A stretch of DNA of 64,000 nucleotides, taken from NCBI GenBank assembly GCA_029582265.1, contig CM055828.1, positions 30,314,459 to 30,378,458 of the forward strand. The letters are read 5' to 3'. Positions 35,189-45,235 of this stretch are shown piece after piece. This DNA is from Zoroaster sp. YZ-2022. Its lineage: Eukaryota > Echinodermata > Asteroidea > Forcipulatida > Zoroasteridae. A program made the translations under genes and the position numbers. The stretch's first letter is position 1; every line of letters begins with the position of its first letter. Below the pieces are notes generated by a model that was given only the letters and a program-made list of their open reading frames with translations, was not told where the DNA came from and searched no databases.

Positions 35189-38100
35189 TTAAGTAATTGA
35201 TGAAATCCTATAATGACCGTAAGCTAAAGTGTGTATTCCGTTTACTGATATATATCTCTTTGTATCTAAAGGATTTAATAAGATTTTTCTAACGCACATC
35301 GTGAATAAATGATGTTTCTCATGTCTGATAGAATACATAGAGTGGTAAAACGTTTTATTTTTAAATAAACATTGTTTAAAGTGCTTGTGAAGAATTTTCT
35401 TTTTCAAAACTTGTTTTTTTTATTTCTTCTTTATTCGATAAAAGTATCGAATACATTTTTGGTCTTAGGGCAACAAATTCTAAAATTGGAATTCCACAAT
35501 TCTCGTCTTTAAATTTACCGATGGCCTTTTTATTCTCTTCGGAATATAAAAAATTATCTTTAGGATAATTACTAAAATCATACAAATGCTTGTCTTCTTC
35601 CATGTCCTTATAAATGTCTTTTGTTTCGATCTCGAGCACTAAACTGTCTGTATCCGTGTAAAGTAAATTACACTTATCGTTGTACTTGTTTTTTAAATGA
35701 TTGTAATAAAGATCGTACATGTAAAGTTTAGATAAATCCAATACAGCCATTCCGACGAATATAGGACGGTTGAGTAAAATTTTTCCTTTATGCATATGAA
35801 CAGCCACTAGATTATCATCATCAAAAATTTTGATATCGGCGAATGTTGGTTTCGCGATAGCTTTACGAATACGTTCATCGTCTTTTTCGTCGTTTAATCT
35901 CATGAGATTCACGTTAATGTGATTTCGTACATTTTCCATCGTTTTTCCAAAGACTGCATTATTCATGAGTTTGTAGAAATCTTTGAGAAAATCTGACATT
36001 GCATTTTTTCTCAAATTCGTATTCAAATCGATGTACGGTTTCATCCACGGCGATTGATCAAATTTTATAACGCGATGAATTTTAGTCAATTTCATACCTT
36101 GATTTAAATAGAATTGCTAAACGCGATAATGAAGAACGTAATTTGCTTTATCGTTTAAAGTTGCAACAAATGTTTTTTACCTTTGGAGCGGGACTGTCAC
36201 CCAATAGCTTCAGCTGATAATCAGACATCCATTCTTTTGAAATATTTAATAATTCTGGCGCGAGTGGAAAACTGTTGTGAGAATCGTGTAATTCTTTAGG
36301 ATATTCTAAATCCACTTCTAAAAAGTAGCCTTTGCTCGATTCTGCCGAGATTGATTTTATATCGAGTAAATTAATTTCTTCTTCGCTCAACCATTCAAAT
36401 CCTCCGGTCGGAAGGTATTGACTCATCGCCCAACCGTATAAATTATTTGCATCTAAATAAATAATGTAAGTCGTGGGTTTCGATGGATCATAACCGGGTA
36501 AATAGGGATTGTTTGATCTCGCGAATCTCTTGTTTCCTACACACGATACACCCCCTCTAATGCCTTTTTCTATTAAAAAATGCATGTCGCGATCCTTCAA
36601 TAATTCTAAAATTGTTTTTGTGTGTTTAAACAAAGCGTCCCAACTCAAGCCGGGGCCTGTATAATAATGAGCAGGATTCAAACCGTACTCTTTTAAGCAA
36701 GTGGTACGAAAATTTCAAACACATCAGCCAATAACAAAGTATCCGTACGCACGTACAAATCGTGATAATCGCCTAAATTTTTACATTCGAATTTAGACCA
36801 AACGTTCTTGGCGTGCTCGTATTGTTCATCCGTAATGTGTTCCATGTTTAAATGACTATAAAAAGCTTCTTTCGGAGGAGGAAGACTCGTTTCTTTAAAC
36901 CGTTCCATACTATCCATGTACTCGTAGGGATAAACACCTTTCTTTAGAAGTAGCTTTAATTTTTCTAAATTTGTTTCAAACTTTTTAGTAATGTGAAAAT
37001 AATCTTCATCGGTCGATTTAACGAGCTTATCGAGCGGAGCTTGTAAAAATTGAGCGCTGTCTAAAAATCGCAGTTTTCCGATTGAACAAGATTTATAAGT
37101 TTCCATGTCGTTTGGAATACATTTCAATCTTCCTTTGACTCGACTCGCGGCTTGCATGATGAAATGAGAATCGTATCCTCGTAGATTATGAAAAAACACC
37201 GGAATATCCGGTAATTTTTTAGGATCAATTCTCAGTTGCAAGTTACAATTATTATGCGCCACGCCTCTATATTTTCCAGTCACGTGACAATGATCGCGTA
37301 CTTTCTTGTCATCTTTTCCAAAGAATCTTTTTTTCACAAATCCAACACTTTTTAGCTTTTCTATAATTTTTTTTATCCTCTTGTGTCATAATAATATCTT
37401 TAGGTTTTTCTAATAATTTAATGATTAATTTTTTCCTTGATCACCGCATCTAAATAGTGTTTAGCGGCATCTTCACCTCTGTATATATCGGATGAAATTT
37501 CTTCACCATCGCTTCGAACGACTACGTACGAATAACCGCAAGCGATGTGTTCATCTTTGTTTTCAGTATTGGTCGTACTCACGTCGTTAGTCTTTGGAAG
37601 GATCGCTTCAAAATCCGAGTAAATAACGTAAGGAGCTTTCATCATGTTTTTAATGTTTTTAAATTCTTTCGTGTCGTTCTTACCCTTGGTGGGCATAATG
37701 AATATTTGTGATGGTTTCTCACCGCCGCCCGCCTTGCAACCCAATTTCTTATGTTTATTTAACAACTTTTTAGTTGAATAACCGTGTAAACATCTCCTGC
37801 AAAAGTGTGTTTCACATTTATGTTTGTTTTGACTAGATAAAAAACGATTTAAATTCTTAATCCAAACGGAGTGTGATTTATCTTCCCTTTTAAATAATAA
37901 TAAATCAATTTCCTTTATAGTTTTATCATCACTAGGTTGCTCGCTAATATGAAGAATTTCAAGTATTTTTGATTCTGAAACGTATCCTAAAGCATTTATT
38001 GATAAATTGTTTTGTTTCTCTATCAGTTGGAAAATCAATACCGTCAAAATTTAAACCATAATCTTTAAGATTTTTAAAATATTTAACATATTTAGATGTT

Positions 38101-38984
38101 CTATTCGGGGTTTTTTCTTCAGGAAAAATACAGGATAGAATCGACCAGATGATACATTTGGAATCCTTTTTGTTTTTAACGTTGATGCATGCTTTTTTGT
38201 TTTTTAAGAATGGGTCCAACTCTATATGAGACCCACCTAGAAAAGGTTGATAACTTACTATTTTAATATCCGCTGTCTTAATACGATCTATGATCCATCC
38301 AGAACCTTTCTCCGTATAATTTTCTATTTTATCTTTTATTATATCATAAGCGAGTATTAATTTATCTTCAATCTCACTCGGATGGTTTATCATTAAATAT
38401 TCGTGATTAAAAGGAAATTTTCCTTTATCGATCGTACCATCATTTTTAGGCTTATAAAACTCAACTGATAAATTTAGTATAAACTTTATACTTTAAAATT
38501 TTTGCAAGCCTAAAAGTAACTCTTCTTTAATTTTTAATTTTATAGCATTCAAAAATACAATTTCGTCTCCCTCCGTGCTGTGGCACGGTTATTCTATTGA
38601 TGATGTATTTGCTCCTTCTAATGTTCCTTCCATTCTTGGTGAATCCAGATTTAAAAAAAACAAATCTCAACTCTTCTTCTTCTCCGTACGCTCTTTTAAT
38701 CGCGTTAATGTAGTCTTTTTTAAGTGCTTTTCTCTTCTTCCACCCCCGTGCGGTGGTAAAACAATATTATTTCTTCTTATATACTCTCTAAGTTGAGCTA
38801 ATTTAAATTTATACAACGGTAATACTTTAAATTTTCTTTTTCTGTATCGTTTTACCGCATTATACCAAGACCGTTTATTTATTTTATTTGTTCTATCATC
38901 CCGCAATAAATTTAGTCTTTTATTTCCACCAAATTTTTTTAATTCCGCTAATGTCCACTTCGATAAATACTTTGTCGTCGCCAT
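35189..38984 (-). pseudogene. Protein-primed family B DNA polymerase, multiply frameshifted
   Basis: Replicates the element. Minus-strand order: a SAP-like basic N terminus starting MATTKYLSKWTLAELKKFGG inside the right repeat; NGSGWI-type region (TEKGSGWIIDRIK) and KKACINVKNKKDSKCIIWSI; a zinc-finger-like HKCETHFCRRCLHGYS; an endonuclease-VII/HNH-like KCWICEK...RDHCHVTGKYRG; an exonuclease segment PVFFHNLRGYDSHF; polymerase motifs A DANNLYGWAMSQ, B KLMNNAVFGKTMEN and C YTDTDSL; a C terminus ending DGIHTLAYGHY. About 3.8 kb or 1,260 codons. At least six frame changes, one at an A7 run near 37.34 kb, and a TAA at about 38.5 kb. Catalytic motifs are all preserved, so decay is recent or the indels are artefacts. 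Confidence 0.85.
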
Positions 38985-39237
38985 CTTTTACTATAAAAAC
39001 ACATAATATCATTTCGTTGTTGTTTATTTTTAATTTTTAAAACAATATCTTTTTTTGGAAAATTGTTTTGTAACCTTTTTTAAAACCCTAACCAAACCGC
39101 AAACCCACCCAAACCCCCTACCCCAACCCAACCTCATCAACCAAACCAAAACCCAACCAAACCAACATCTATTCATGACGTCATCATCAACCTGATGACG
39201 TCATCATCAACTCACCTTTTTTTAAAGTGGCACACAC
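38960..39237 (-). repeat. Polinton right terminal inverted repeat
   Basis: About 278 bp, mirror of 23352-23619, ending TCTACT. It carries an additional 20-bp duplication (TGATGATGACGTCATCAGGT-type) relative to the left copy, giving two TGACGTCA palindromes. Confidence 0.9.
39176..39203. promoter_or_regulatory. Two CRE-like TGACGTCA palindromes in right TIR
   Basis: TGACGTCA at 39176-39183 and 39196-39203, 20 bp apart; about 200 bases upstream of the polymerase start codon. Confidence 0.4.
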
Positions 39238-39242
39238 TCCCC
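39238..39242. repeat. Target-site duplication CATAG, right copy
   Basis: CATAG directly follows TCTACT, matching 23347-23351. Confidence 0.85.
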
Positions 39243-39420
39243 AGAAAACCATCTACTCATAGATCTCTTTTTCGCAAGATCGGCGGCTGGCAAATCTTGC
39301 AATGCAAACACACCAGTATTGCTTAGAGAAGATTTGGCATTTTTCAAAATCGCAAGACGTTCAGGTCGGTATAGAAATTTGACCAGAATATGGCGAGGTT
39401 TCAGCGACATCTCAGAGGCT
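39243..39420 (-). pseudogene. Retrotransposon ORF1, 5' part
   Basis: Minus-strand frame SEMSLKPRHILVKFLYRPER, then AILKNAKSSLSNTGVFALQD, interrupted by the Polinton and continuing in frame at 23346. The open frame appears to extend to a Met at 39461, but those first codons are LRR intron sequence. The retrotransposon is therefore truncated at about 39420. Confidence 0.7.
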
Positions 39421-39948
39421 AGTATATATCCATCAATGTTCTCACATTTTCCTGAAATCATACTTTATGAAACGTTGTCATGGTATCTATAAACAAGCTC
39501 CAAAATGTTCCTACCCCAGGTTCACTCATTTTAGAAAATTAAATTTACAAATGATTCTTGATAGACAACAGTTGAGTGCATCGAAATATCAAACATAAAA
39601 GTATCAGTTCATTGTCCTATAGCCATCCAATGAATAAGTGTGATATAGTGTGACAATTTGTAAAACGAACAAATTTAAAACGAACAATACAATATTTACT
39701 CATTAGAGACAATATATTATAAGAGTATGTTTAACTTTATGATTGAAGATATACATTAAACAACGGATCCGTGAAAAATGTAGCTCGTTACTTTGTTTCG
39801 TTAAAGACAAACAAGTGAAAATGCATTTAAATATTTCGATCGGCACGAAACATGAACTTTGTACTCCTAATTTTGTTTTGTCGTCAGATGTAAATTAAGT
39901 ACAAAATAATGTATGGCAGGTTTCTTTTTGATTGACAAGTAAGTGCGC

Positions 39949-40016
39949 TTTTGTAGACTATCAAATATTCTGGGTCAAAGTATATTAGTATACTAATATT
40001 GCTGTTGTCCAGACAT
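39949..40016 (-). pseudogene. Strongly diverged LRR exon
   Basis: Copy of 17341-17409 with the same central TATTAGTATACTAATA palindrome. Confidence 0.5.
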
Positions 40017-40297
40017 CTATGATGAAGTATAGAGTTTAAAACATTGTATTGAAACACATAACAAGAATTATCCTGCCTGAGGTTCACATATTTTAAGAAA
40101 TTTAAAATAACAAAATATTGATAGACAACACTTGAATGCATCGATATAAATAAAATGAGTTGGGTGGAATACCAGCCTCCATTAACAAGTGTTATAGTAT
40201 TGTACATGTTAATTATTTGTTTGAATTTGTTTCTCCAAATGTTCTCATTACACATAACCATTTAAATAAGTATAATTTTTGGTCAAAATCAGATACA

Positions 40298-40410
40298 TTA
40301 AAGGGACACTATCGTTACGATCAACAGGGCATGGAATCGGGGTGCTAGTTTTAGATGAATCATTGTCTGAAAATAATATCAGTACCTCACATGATAAGTT
40401 TGTGACAAGG
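40298..40410. mobile_element. Half copy of the TTAAAGG MITE inside an array intron
   Basis: Matches 17691-17800 closely. Confidence 0.65.
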
Positions 40411-40471
40411 TATTACTGATCGGTCAAAACGGATGAACAATGTTTCCGCCTGCAGCTCATTATATCGCCTA

Positions 40472-40723
40472 TACACACTAATGGTTCAAATCTGCACCCA
40501 TATCGTTGATACAATAGCAGCACCCCTGTGGGTGCATACTTGGCACCTCCTGGATGTGTGCCTCCCCTACGGGTGCAGATTTACACCCTCAAAGGAGCAA
40601 ATATGCACCCATAGAGGAGGCACACATCCAGGGGATGCCAAGTCTTCACCCACAGGGGTGCTGCTATTGTATCAACGATATGCACCCCTATGGGTGCATA
40701 TTTGAACTATTTCTTAGTGTGTA
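40472..40723. mobile_element. Foldback element in LRR intron
   Basis: Copy of 17865-18126. It lacks AGAAATA in the left arm and ATTA in the right arm, so the outer arms differ slightly. Confidence 0.8.
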
Positions 40724-41178
40724 GGGTTAAAGCAGATATAGGCCTACGTCGGTATATATCCACCAATGTTCTCAGATTTTTTTCATGAAACGTTGTCATG
40801 GTATCATGATTGAAATTTTTTGTTGTTGAAATTTTAATAAGTACGCTTTTGTAAGATGAGGAAATGAAGTAGGGTTAAACATTGTATTAAAACACATAAC
40901 AACAATGCCCGACTGCCCGAGGTTCTCATATTTTAGAAATCTTAAATAACGAATGAATCTCGATAGACAACACTTGAGTGCATCGATATAAAAACTGGTT
41001 TGGTGGAATGCTACTCTTCATTTACAAGTGTTATATTATGGGACAAGTTTTGTTGTGTTTTCAGAAATATTCTCATTACATATAACCATTCATTTGTTTG
41101 GCAATGAGACATAACTTCAATCAGGAGAAATCGGTGGCTCGATGCTGCGTGATTGAAATTCATAACATGAATACTGAC

Positions 41179-41250
41179 AATATTCTGAGATTTTGTAGAC
41201 CATCAAATGATTTTGGAGCAATTTCACTGATTTTGTTGTTGTGCAGCCAT
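41179..41250 (-). CDS. LRR exon, 72 bp, open
   Basis: Reads WLHNNKISEIAPKSFDGLQN in phase 2. The donor is GTCAGT, acceptor CATCCCTAG. Confidence 0.78.
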
Positions 41251-41805
41251 CTAGGGATGGGAAAACAAAATTGGGTTAAAACAAAGAACATCCTACTTCC
41301 AGAATGTCATCATCCTGAGATAAATTATGTCAGGATGTCGTCAGCTTACATTGATGATGTTGTCATCCTGAGATAAATTATCTCTGGATCTCAACAAAGT
41401 TGGATGCCACTTCCAGAGCTCCGTATGATTGAACATCATGGCTAATACTTACAATTTTCTGAGATTTTGTATCAGTTCGTTGTCCTATAGCCTTACAATG
41501 AATAAGTGTTATATAGTGTGACAATTTGTAAAATAAGTTTAAAACAAACAATACAAATATCCTCGTTAGAGACATTTTATTATGTTTAACTTTATGATTA
41601 AAGATATACGTTAAACAACAGATCCGTGAAAATTTTTTGCTTACTGCTTTGTTTCGTTAAGGAGACAAAGTGAAAATGCATTCAAATATTTCAATCAGCA
41701 AACATAAGCACTTCAGCTAATTTGTTTGCAGTGATACGTAACTTCAGTCAAGAGAAATCGGTGGCTCGATGCTGTGTGGTTGAAATTCATGACATGAATA
41801 CTTAC

Positions 41806-41877
41806 AAAATTCTGAGATTTTGTAGACCATCAAATGATTTTGGAGCAATTTCACTTATTTTGTTGTTTTCCAGCGAT
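41806..41877 (-). CDS. LRR exon, 72 bp, open
   Basis: Reads SLENNKISEIAPKSFDGLQN in phase 2, with donor GTAAGT and acceptor CATCTTAG. Confidence 0.78.
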
Positions 41878-42546
41878 CTAAGATGGGAAAACAAAGTAGG
41901 GTTAAAACAAAGCTCATTAACTTCCGTTAATATGGTTATTTTCGCCGATGTTCTTAGATTTTCCTAAAAGCATACTTGGTGAAATATTAGTGATCAGTCA
42001 AAAACTATGAAAATATTTCCGTCTGCAGCTCATTTGGCCTATATATAGAAAATAAAGTCACGAAGTAGAGTTAAAAACATCGTGTTAAAGCAGATATAGG
42101 CCTACATCGGTATATATCCATCAATGTTCTAAGACTTTCTTGAAATCATACCGGTACTTCATGAAACGTTGTCATGGGATCGAAAAGTTGAAAATTTTTC
42201 CTGCCTGAGGTTTCACGTATTTTAGAAAAATAAAATTACAAATGAATCTCGATAGACAACAGTTGAGTGCATCGAAATATAAAACATAAAAGTATCAGTT
42301 CGTTGTCCTATAGTATGTTTAACTTTATGATTGAAGATATACATTAAACAACAGATCCGTGAAAAAATGTTGCTCATTACTTTGTTTCGTTAAAGAGAAA
42401 AAAGTGAAAATGCGTTGAAATATTTCGATTGGCAAACATGAACTATAAGCACTTCATCTAATGTTTTTTGCAGTGATACGTAACTTCAGTCAAGATAAAT
42501 CGGTGGCTCGATGCTGTGTGATTAAAATTCATGACTACTTTAATAC

Positions 42547-42618
42547 AATTCGTTGAGATTTTGTAGACCATCAAATGTTCCTGGAGCAATTGCACTGATT
42601 TTTTTATTGTACAGCCAT
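42547..42618 (-). CDS. LRR exon, 72 bp, open, weak donor
   Basis: Reads WLYNKKISAIAPGTFDGLQN in phase 2. The donor is GTATTA; the acceptor is CATCTTACAG. Confidence 0.7.
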
Positions 42619-42848
42619 CTGTAAGATGGTAAAACAAAATAGGTTAAAACAAAAATCATTAAATCCCATTAATATGGTTATGTTGACCAATGTTCTTAGA
42701 ATTTCCTGAAAGGTTAGATATTAGTGATCAAACAAAAACTATGAAAAATATTTCCGCCTGCAGCTCATTAGGCCTATATAGAAAATACAATCACCTATAT
42801 AGGGTTAAAACATCGTGCGTGATTGAAATTCATGATATGAATACTTAC

Positions 42849-42920
42849 AATGTGTTGAGATTTTGTAAACCATCAAATGTTCCTAGAGGAATTTCACTGA
42901 TTTTGTTATTGTACAGTGAT
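42849..42920 (-). CDS. LRR exon, 72 bp, open
   Basis: Reads SLYNNKISEIPLGTFDGLQN in phase 2, with donor GTAAGT and acceptor CATCTTACAG. The best consensus LRR in the array. Confidence 0.8.
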
Positions 42921-43043
42921 CTGTAAGATGGTAAAACAAAATAGGGTTAAAACAAAGATCATTAAATCCCGTTATTTGCACCAATCTTCTTAGATTTTAC
43001 TGAAAGCGTACTTCGTGAATTATTAGTGATCGCACAAAACATA

Positions 43044-43084
43044 TTCCTGGAGCAATTTTACTTATTTTGTTGTTTTTCAGCGAT
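43044..43084 (-). pseudogene. Truncated LRR exon
   Basis: Acceptor-side half with the same breakpoint as 8454-8492. Confidence 0.65.
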
Positions 43085-43712
43085 CTAAGATGGGAAAACA
43101 AAGTAGGGTTAAAACAAAGATCATTAAACTTCCGTTAATATGGTTATTTTCGCCGATGTTCTTAGATTTTCCTAAAAACATACTTGGTGAAATATTAGTG
43201 ATCGGTCAAAAACTATGAAAAATATTTCCGCCTGCAGCTCATTTGTCCTATATAGAAAGTAAAGTCACGAAGTATAGTTAAAAACACCGTGTTAAGATAT
43301 GTTCTCAGACTTTCCTGAAATCATACTTCATGAAACGTTGTCACGGGATCGAACAAGTTGAACAATTTTCCTGCCTGAGGTTTCACGTATTTTAGAAAAA
43401 TAAAATTACAAATGTATCTCGATAGACAACAGTTGAGTGCATCGAAATATAAAACATAAAAGTATCAGTTCGTTGTCCTAGTATGTTTAATTTTATGATT
43501 GAAGATATACATTAAACAAGAGATCAGATACTTTGTTTCGTTAAGAGAGAAAAAGTGAAAATGCGTTGAAATATTTCGATCGGCAAACATGAACTAGGGC
43601 CTAAGCAGTTTAAGCACTCATCTAATTTGTTTGCAGTGACACGTATAACTTCAGTCAAGAGAAATCGGTGGCTCAATGGTGTGTGATTAAAATTCATGAC
43701 ATGAATACTTAC

Positions 43713-43784
43713 AAAATGTTGAGATTTTGTATACCAGCAAATGTTCCTGGAGCAATTTCACTGATTTTGTTGTTTTCCAGCGAT
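43713..43784 (-). CDS. LRR exon, 72 bp, open
   Basis: Reads SLENNKISEIAPGTFAGIQN in phase 2, with donor GTAAGT and acceptor CATCTTAG. Rightmost intact exon seen. Confidence 0.78.
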
Positions 43785-44887
43785 CTAAGATGGGAAAACA
43801 AAGTAGGGTTAAAACAAAGATCATTAACTTCCGTTAATATGGTTATTTTCGCCGATGTTCTTGGATTTTCCTAAAAGCATACTTGGTGCAATATTAGTGA
43901 TCGGCCAAAAACTATGAAAAATATTTCTGCCTGCAGCTCATTAGGCCTGTACAGAAAATAATATCGCCTATAGAGTTAAAACAGATATAAGCCTACGTCG
44001 GTATATATCCACCAATGTTCTCAGATTTTCCTTTATGAAACGTTGTCATGGTATCATGATTGAATTTTTTTTTTTAAATTAAGTAAGTACGCTTTTGTAA
44101 GATGAGGAAATGAAGTAGGGTTAAAACATTGTATTAAAACGCATAACAACAATGCCCGACTGCCCGAGGTTCACATATTTTAGAAATCTTAAATAATGAA
44201 TGAATCTCGATAGACAACACTTGGTCAAATACTACTCTTCATTTACAAGTGTTAAAGAATGGGACAAGTTTTTGTGTGTTTCCCAAATATTCTCATTACA
44301 TATAACCTTTCATTTGTTTGTAATGACGTAACTCTTCAACCGAAGAGGAAATCAGTATGGTTCGATGCTGCTTGATTGAAATTCATAAATCACAAGGCTA
44401 CATCGAGCCACCGATTTATCGATTTTGACCAATCTTCTTAGAATTTCCGGAAAGGTGAGATATTAGTGATCAAACAAAAAACTAAGCTGCAAAATATTTC
44501 CGCCTGCAGCTCATTAGGCCTATATAGAAAATAAAATCACCCTATAGGGTAAAACAAACACCGTGTTAAAGCAGATATATGCCTACATTGGGTATATATC
44601 CATCACCATTTCCTGAAATCATACTTCATGAAACGTTGTCATGGGATCGAACAAGTTGAACAATATTCCTGCCTGAGGTTTCTGGCCGTGTATTTTAGAA
44701 AATAAATTTACAAATGAATCTCGACAGACAACGGTTGAGTGCATCAAAACATAAAACAAGTATCAGTTCTTTGCTAGTTTGATGAAATTCTGCGTCGGGT
44801 GATAAACAATTGATTTAATTTTGCCCCACACCGACGTGTGTATAGCACTGTATACTCAGTGCTTTCTGAGGTGTCTGTGGAAAAAAA

Positions 44888-44990
44888 ACTTCTAAGGCGA
44901 CTTGGACGGGATTCGAACTCACGGCCTCCCGCTTATTAGTGCAGATGTCGTATCCTCTCGATCACCGAGCCTAACGTCCGATGTCGATTA
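44888..44990 (-). mobile_element. tRNA-derived SINE-like head
   Basis: On the minus strand TAGGCTCGGTGATCGAGAGG resembles a pol III A box and GAGTTCGAATCCC is a B box, about 30 bases apart. A CTAATAA loop recalls tRNA-Ile. Acceptor and T stems do not pair properly, so this is not a working tRNA gene. Confidence 0.55.
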
Positions 44991-45052
44991 TTGGCTGGCG
45001 GCGCTGGAATATCGTGGCACCCGCTGCTACATGATAGGATTCTATATAGGAA

Positions 45053-45235
45053 TCTAAGGAATGACAGCAAGTTGTCCTAAGGAATGACAGCCATAAGTTG
45101 CCCCTGAGGAATGACTTGGCAAGTTGCCCAGGAAGGAATGACAAGTTTGCCCTAAGGAATGACAGCAAAGTTGCCCTAAGGGTCGATGACCTTGAGCGTT
45201 GCCCTCAGGAATGACAGCAAAGTTTCTAGGAATGA
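45053..45235 (+). repeat. Irregular minisatellite, about 24-bp unit
   Basis: Around seven copies of CTAAGGAATGACAGCAAAGT plus TGCC, with indels. Non-coding. Confidence 0.75.

Larger units (their letters stand above)
23352..39237. mobile_element. Polinton/Maverick element, 15,886 bp
   Basis: The termini AGTAGA... and ...TCTACT lie inside long inverted repeats and are bracketed by a CATAG duplication. Polintons are 15-20-kb, virus-like DNA transposons of eukaryotes that encode their own DNA polymerase, integrase, packaging ATPase and jelly-roll capsid proteins. All four kinds are seen here. Outer genes point inwards from both repeats. Blocks run: plus 23.6-23.9; minus 24.1-26.8; plus 26.8-28.3; minus 28.4-30.2; plus 30.3-35.2; minus 35.2-39.0 kb. 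No protease gene of the Ulp1/adenain type was found. Many genes are frameshifted. Confidence 0.95.
19493..39420 (-). mobile_element. Non-LTR retrotransposon, 5'-truncated, split by a Polinton
   Basis: The retrotransposon reads on the minus strand. Its 5' part of ORF1 is at 39238-39420. The interrupted remainder continues at 23351 and runs through ORF2 to the 3' tail, an (AATTC)n microsatellite at 19493-19519. Removing the Polinton and one CATAG target copy restores one ORF1 reading frame across the junction. Retrotransposon sequence totals about 4.0 kb. AP endonuclease, RT and a simple-repeat tail instead of poly-A point to the Jockey/CR1/L2-type group; the exact clade needs a tree. The 5' border at about 39420 abuts LRR intron sequence. 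Confidence 0.85.
39421..44770 (-). repeat. Tandem LRR exon-intron array, right part
   Basis: Continues the array from the left side. Positions 39421-41480 are a near copy of about 16820-19130, including the diverged exon, the half MITE, the foldback element and the WL-type LRR exon. Indel noise is lower here than in 7.7-16 kb. The array fades at about 44.4-44.77 kb. Confidence 0.8.

Noticed and set aside
39222..39461. A separate 79-residue gene starting at 39461
   Set aside because: Its first residues are LRR intron sequence and its last are Polinton TIR; only the middle is retrotransposon ORF1.
11762..43874. Repeated short plus-strand proteins with VARCCVIEIHDMNT
   Set aside because: They are the antisense of LRR exons and their flanking introns. 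Splice sites and LRR residues support the minus strand.
44904..44979. Functional tRNA gene
   Set aside because: A and B boxes are present, but the T stem and part of the acceptor stem do not pair, and SINE-like flanks follow.
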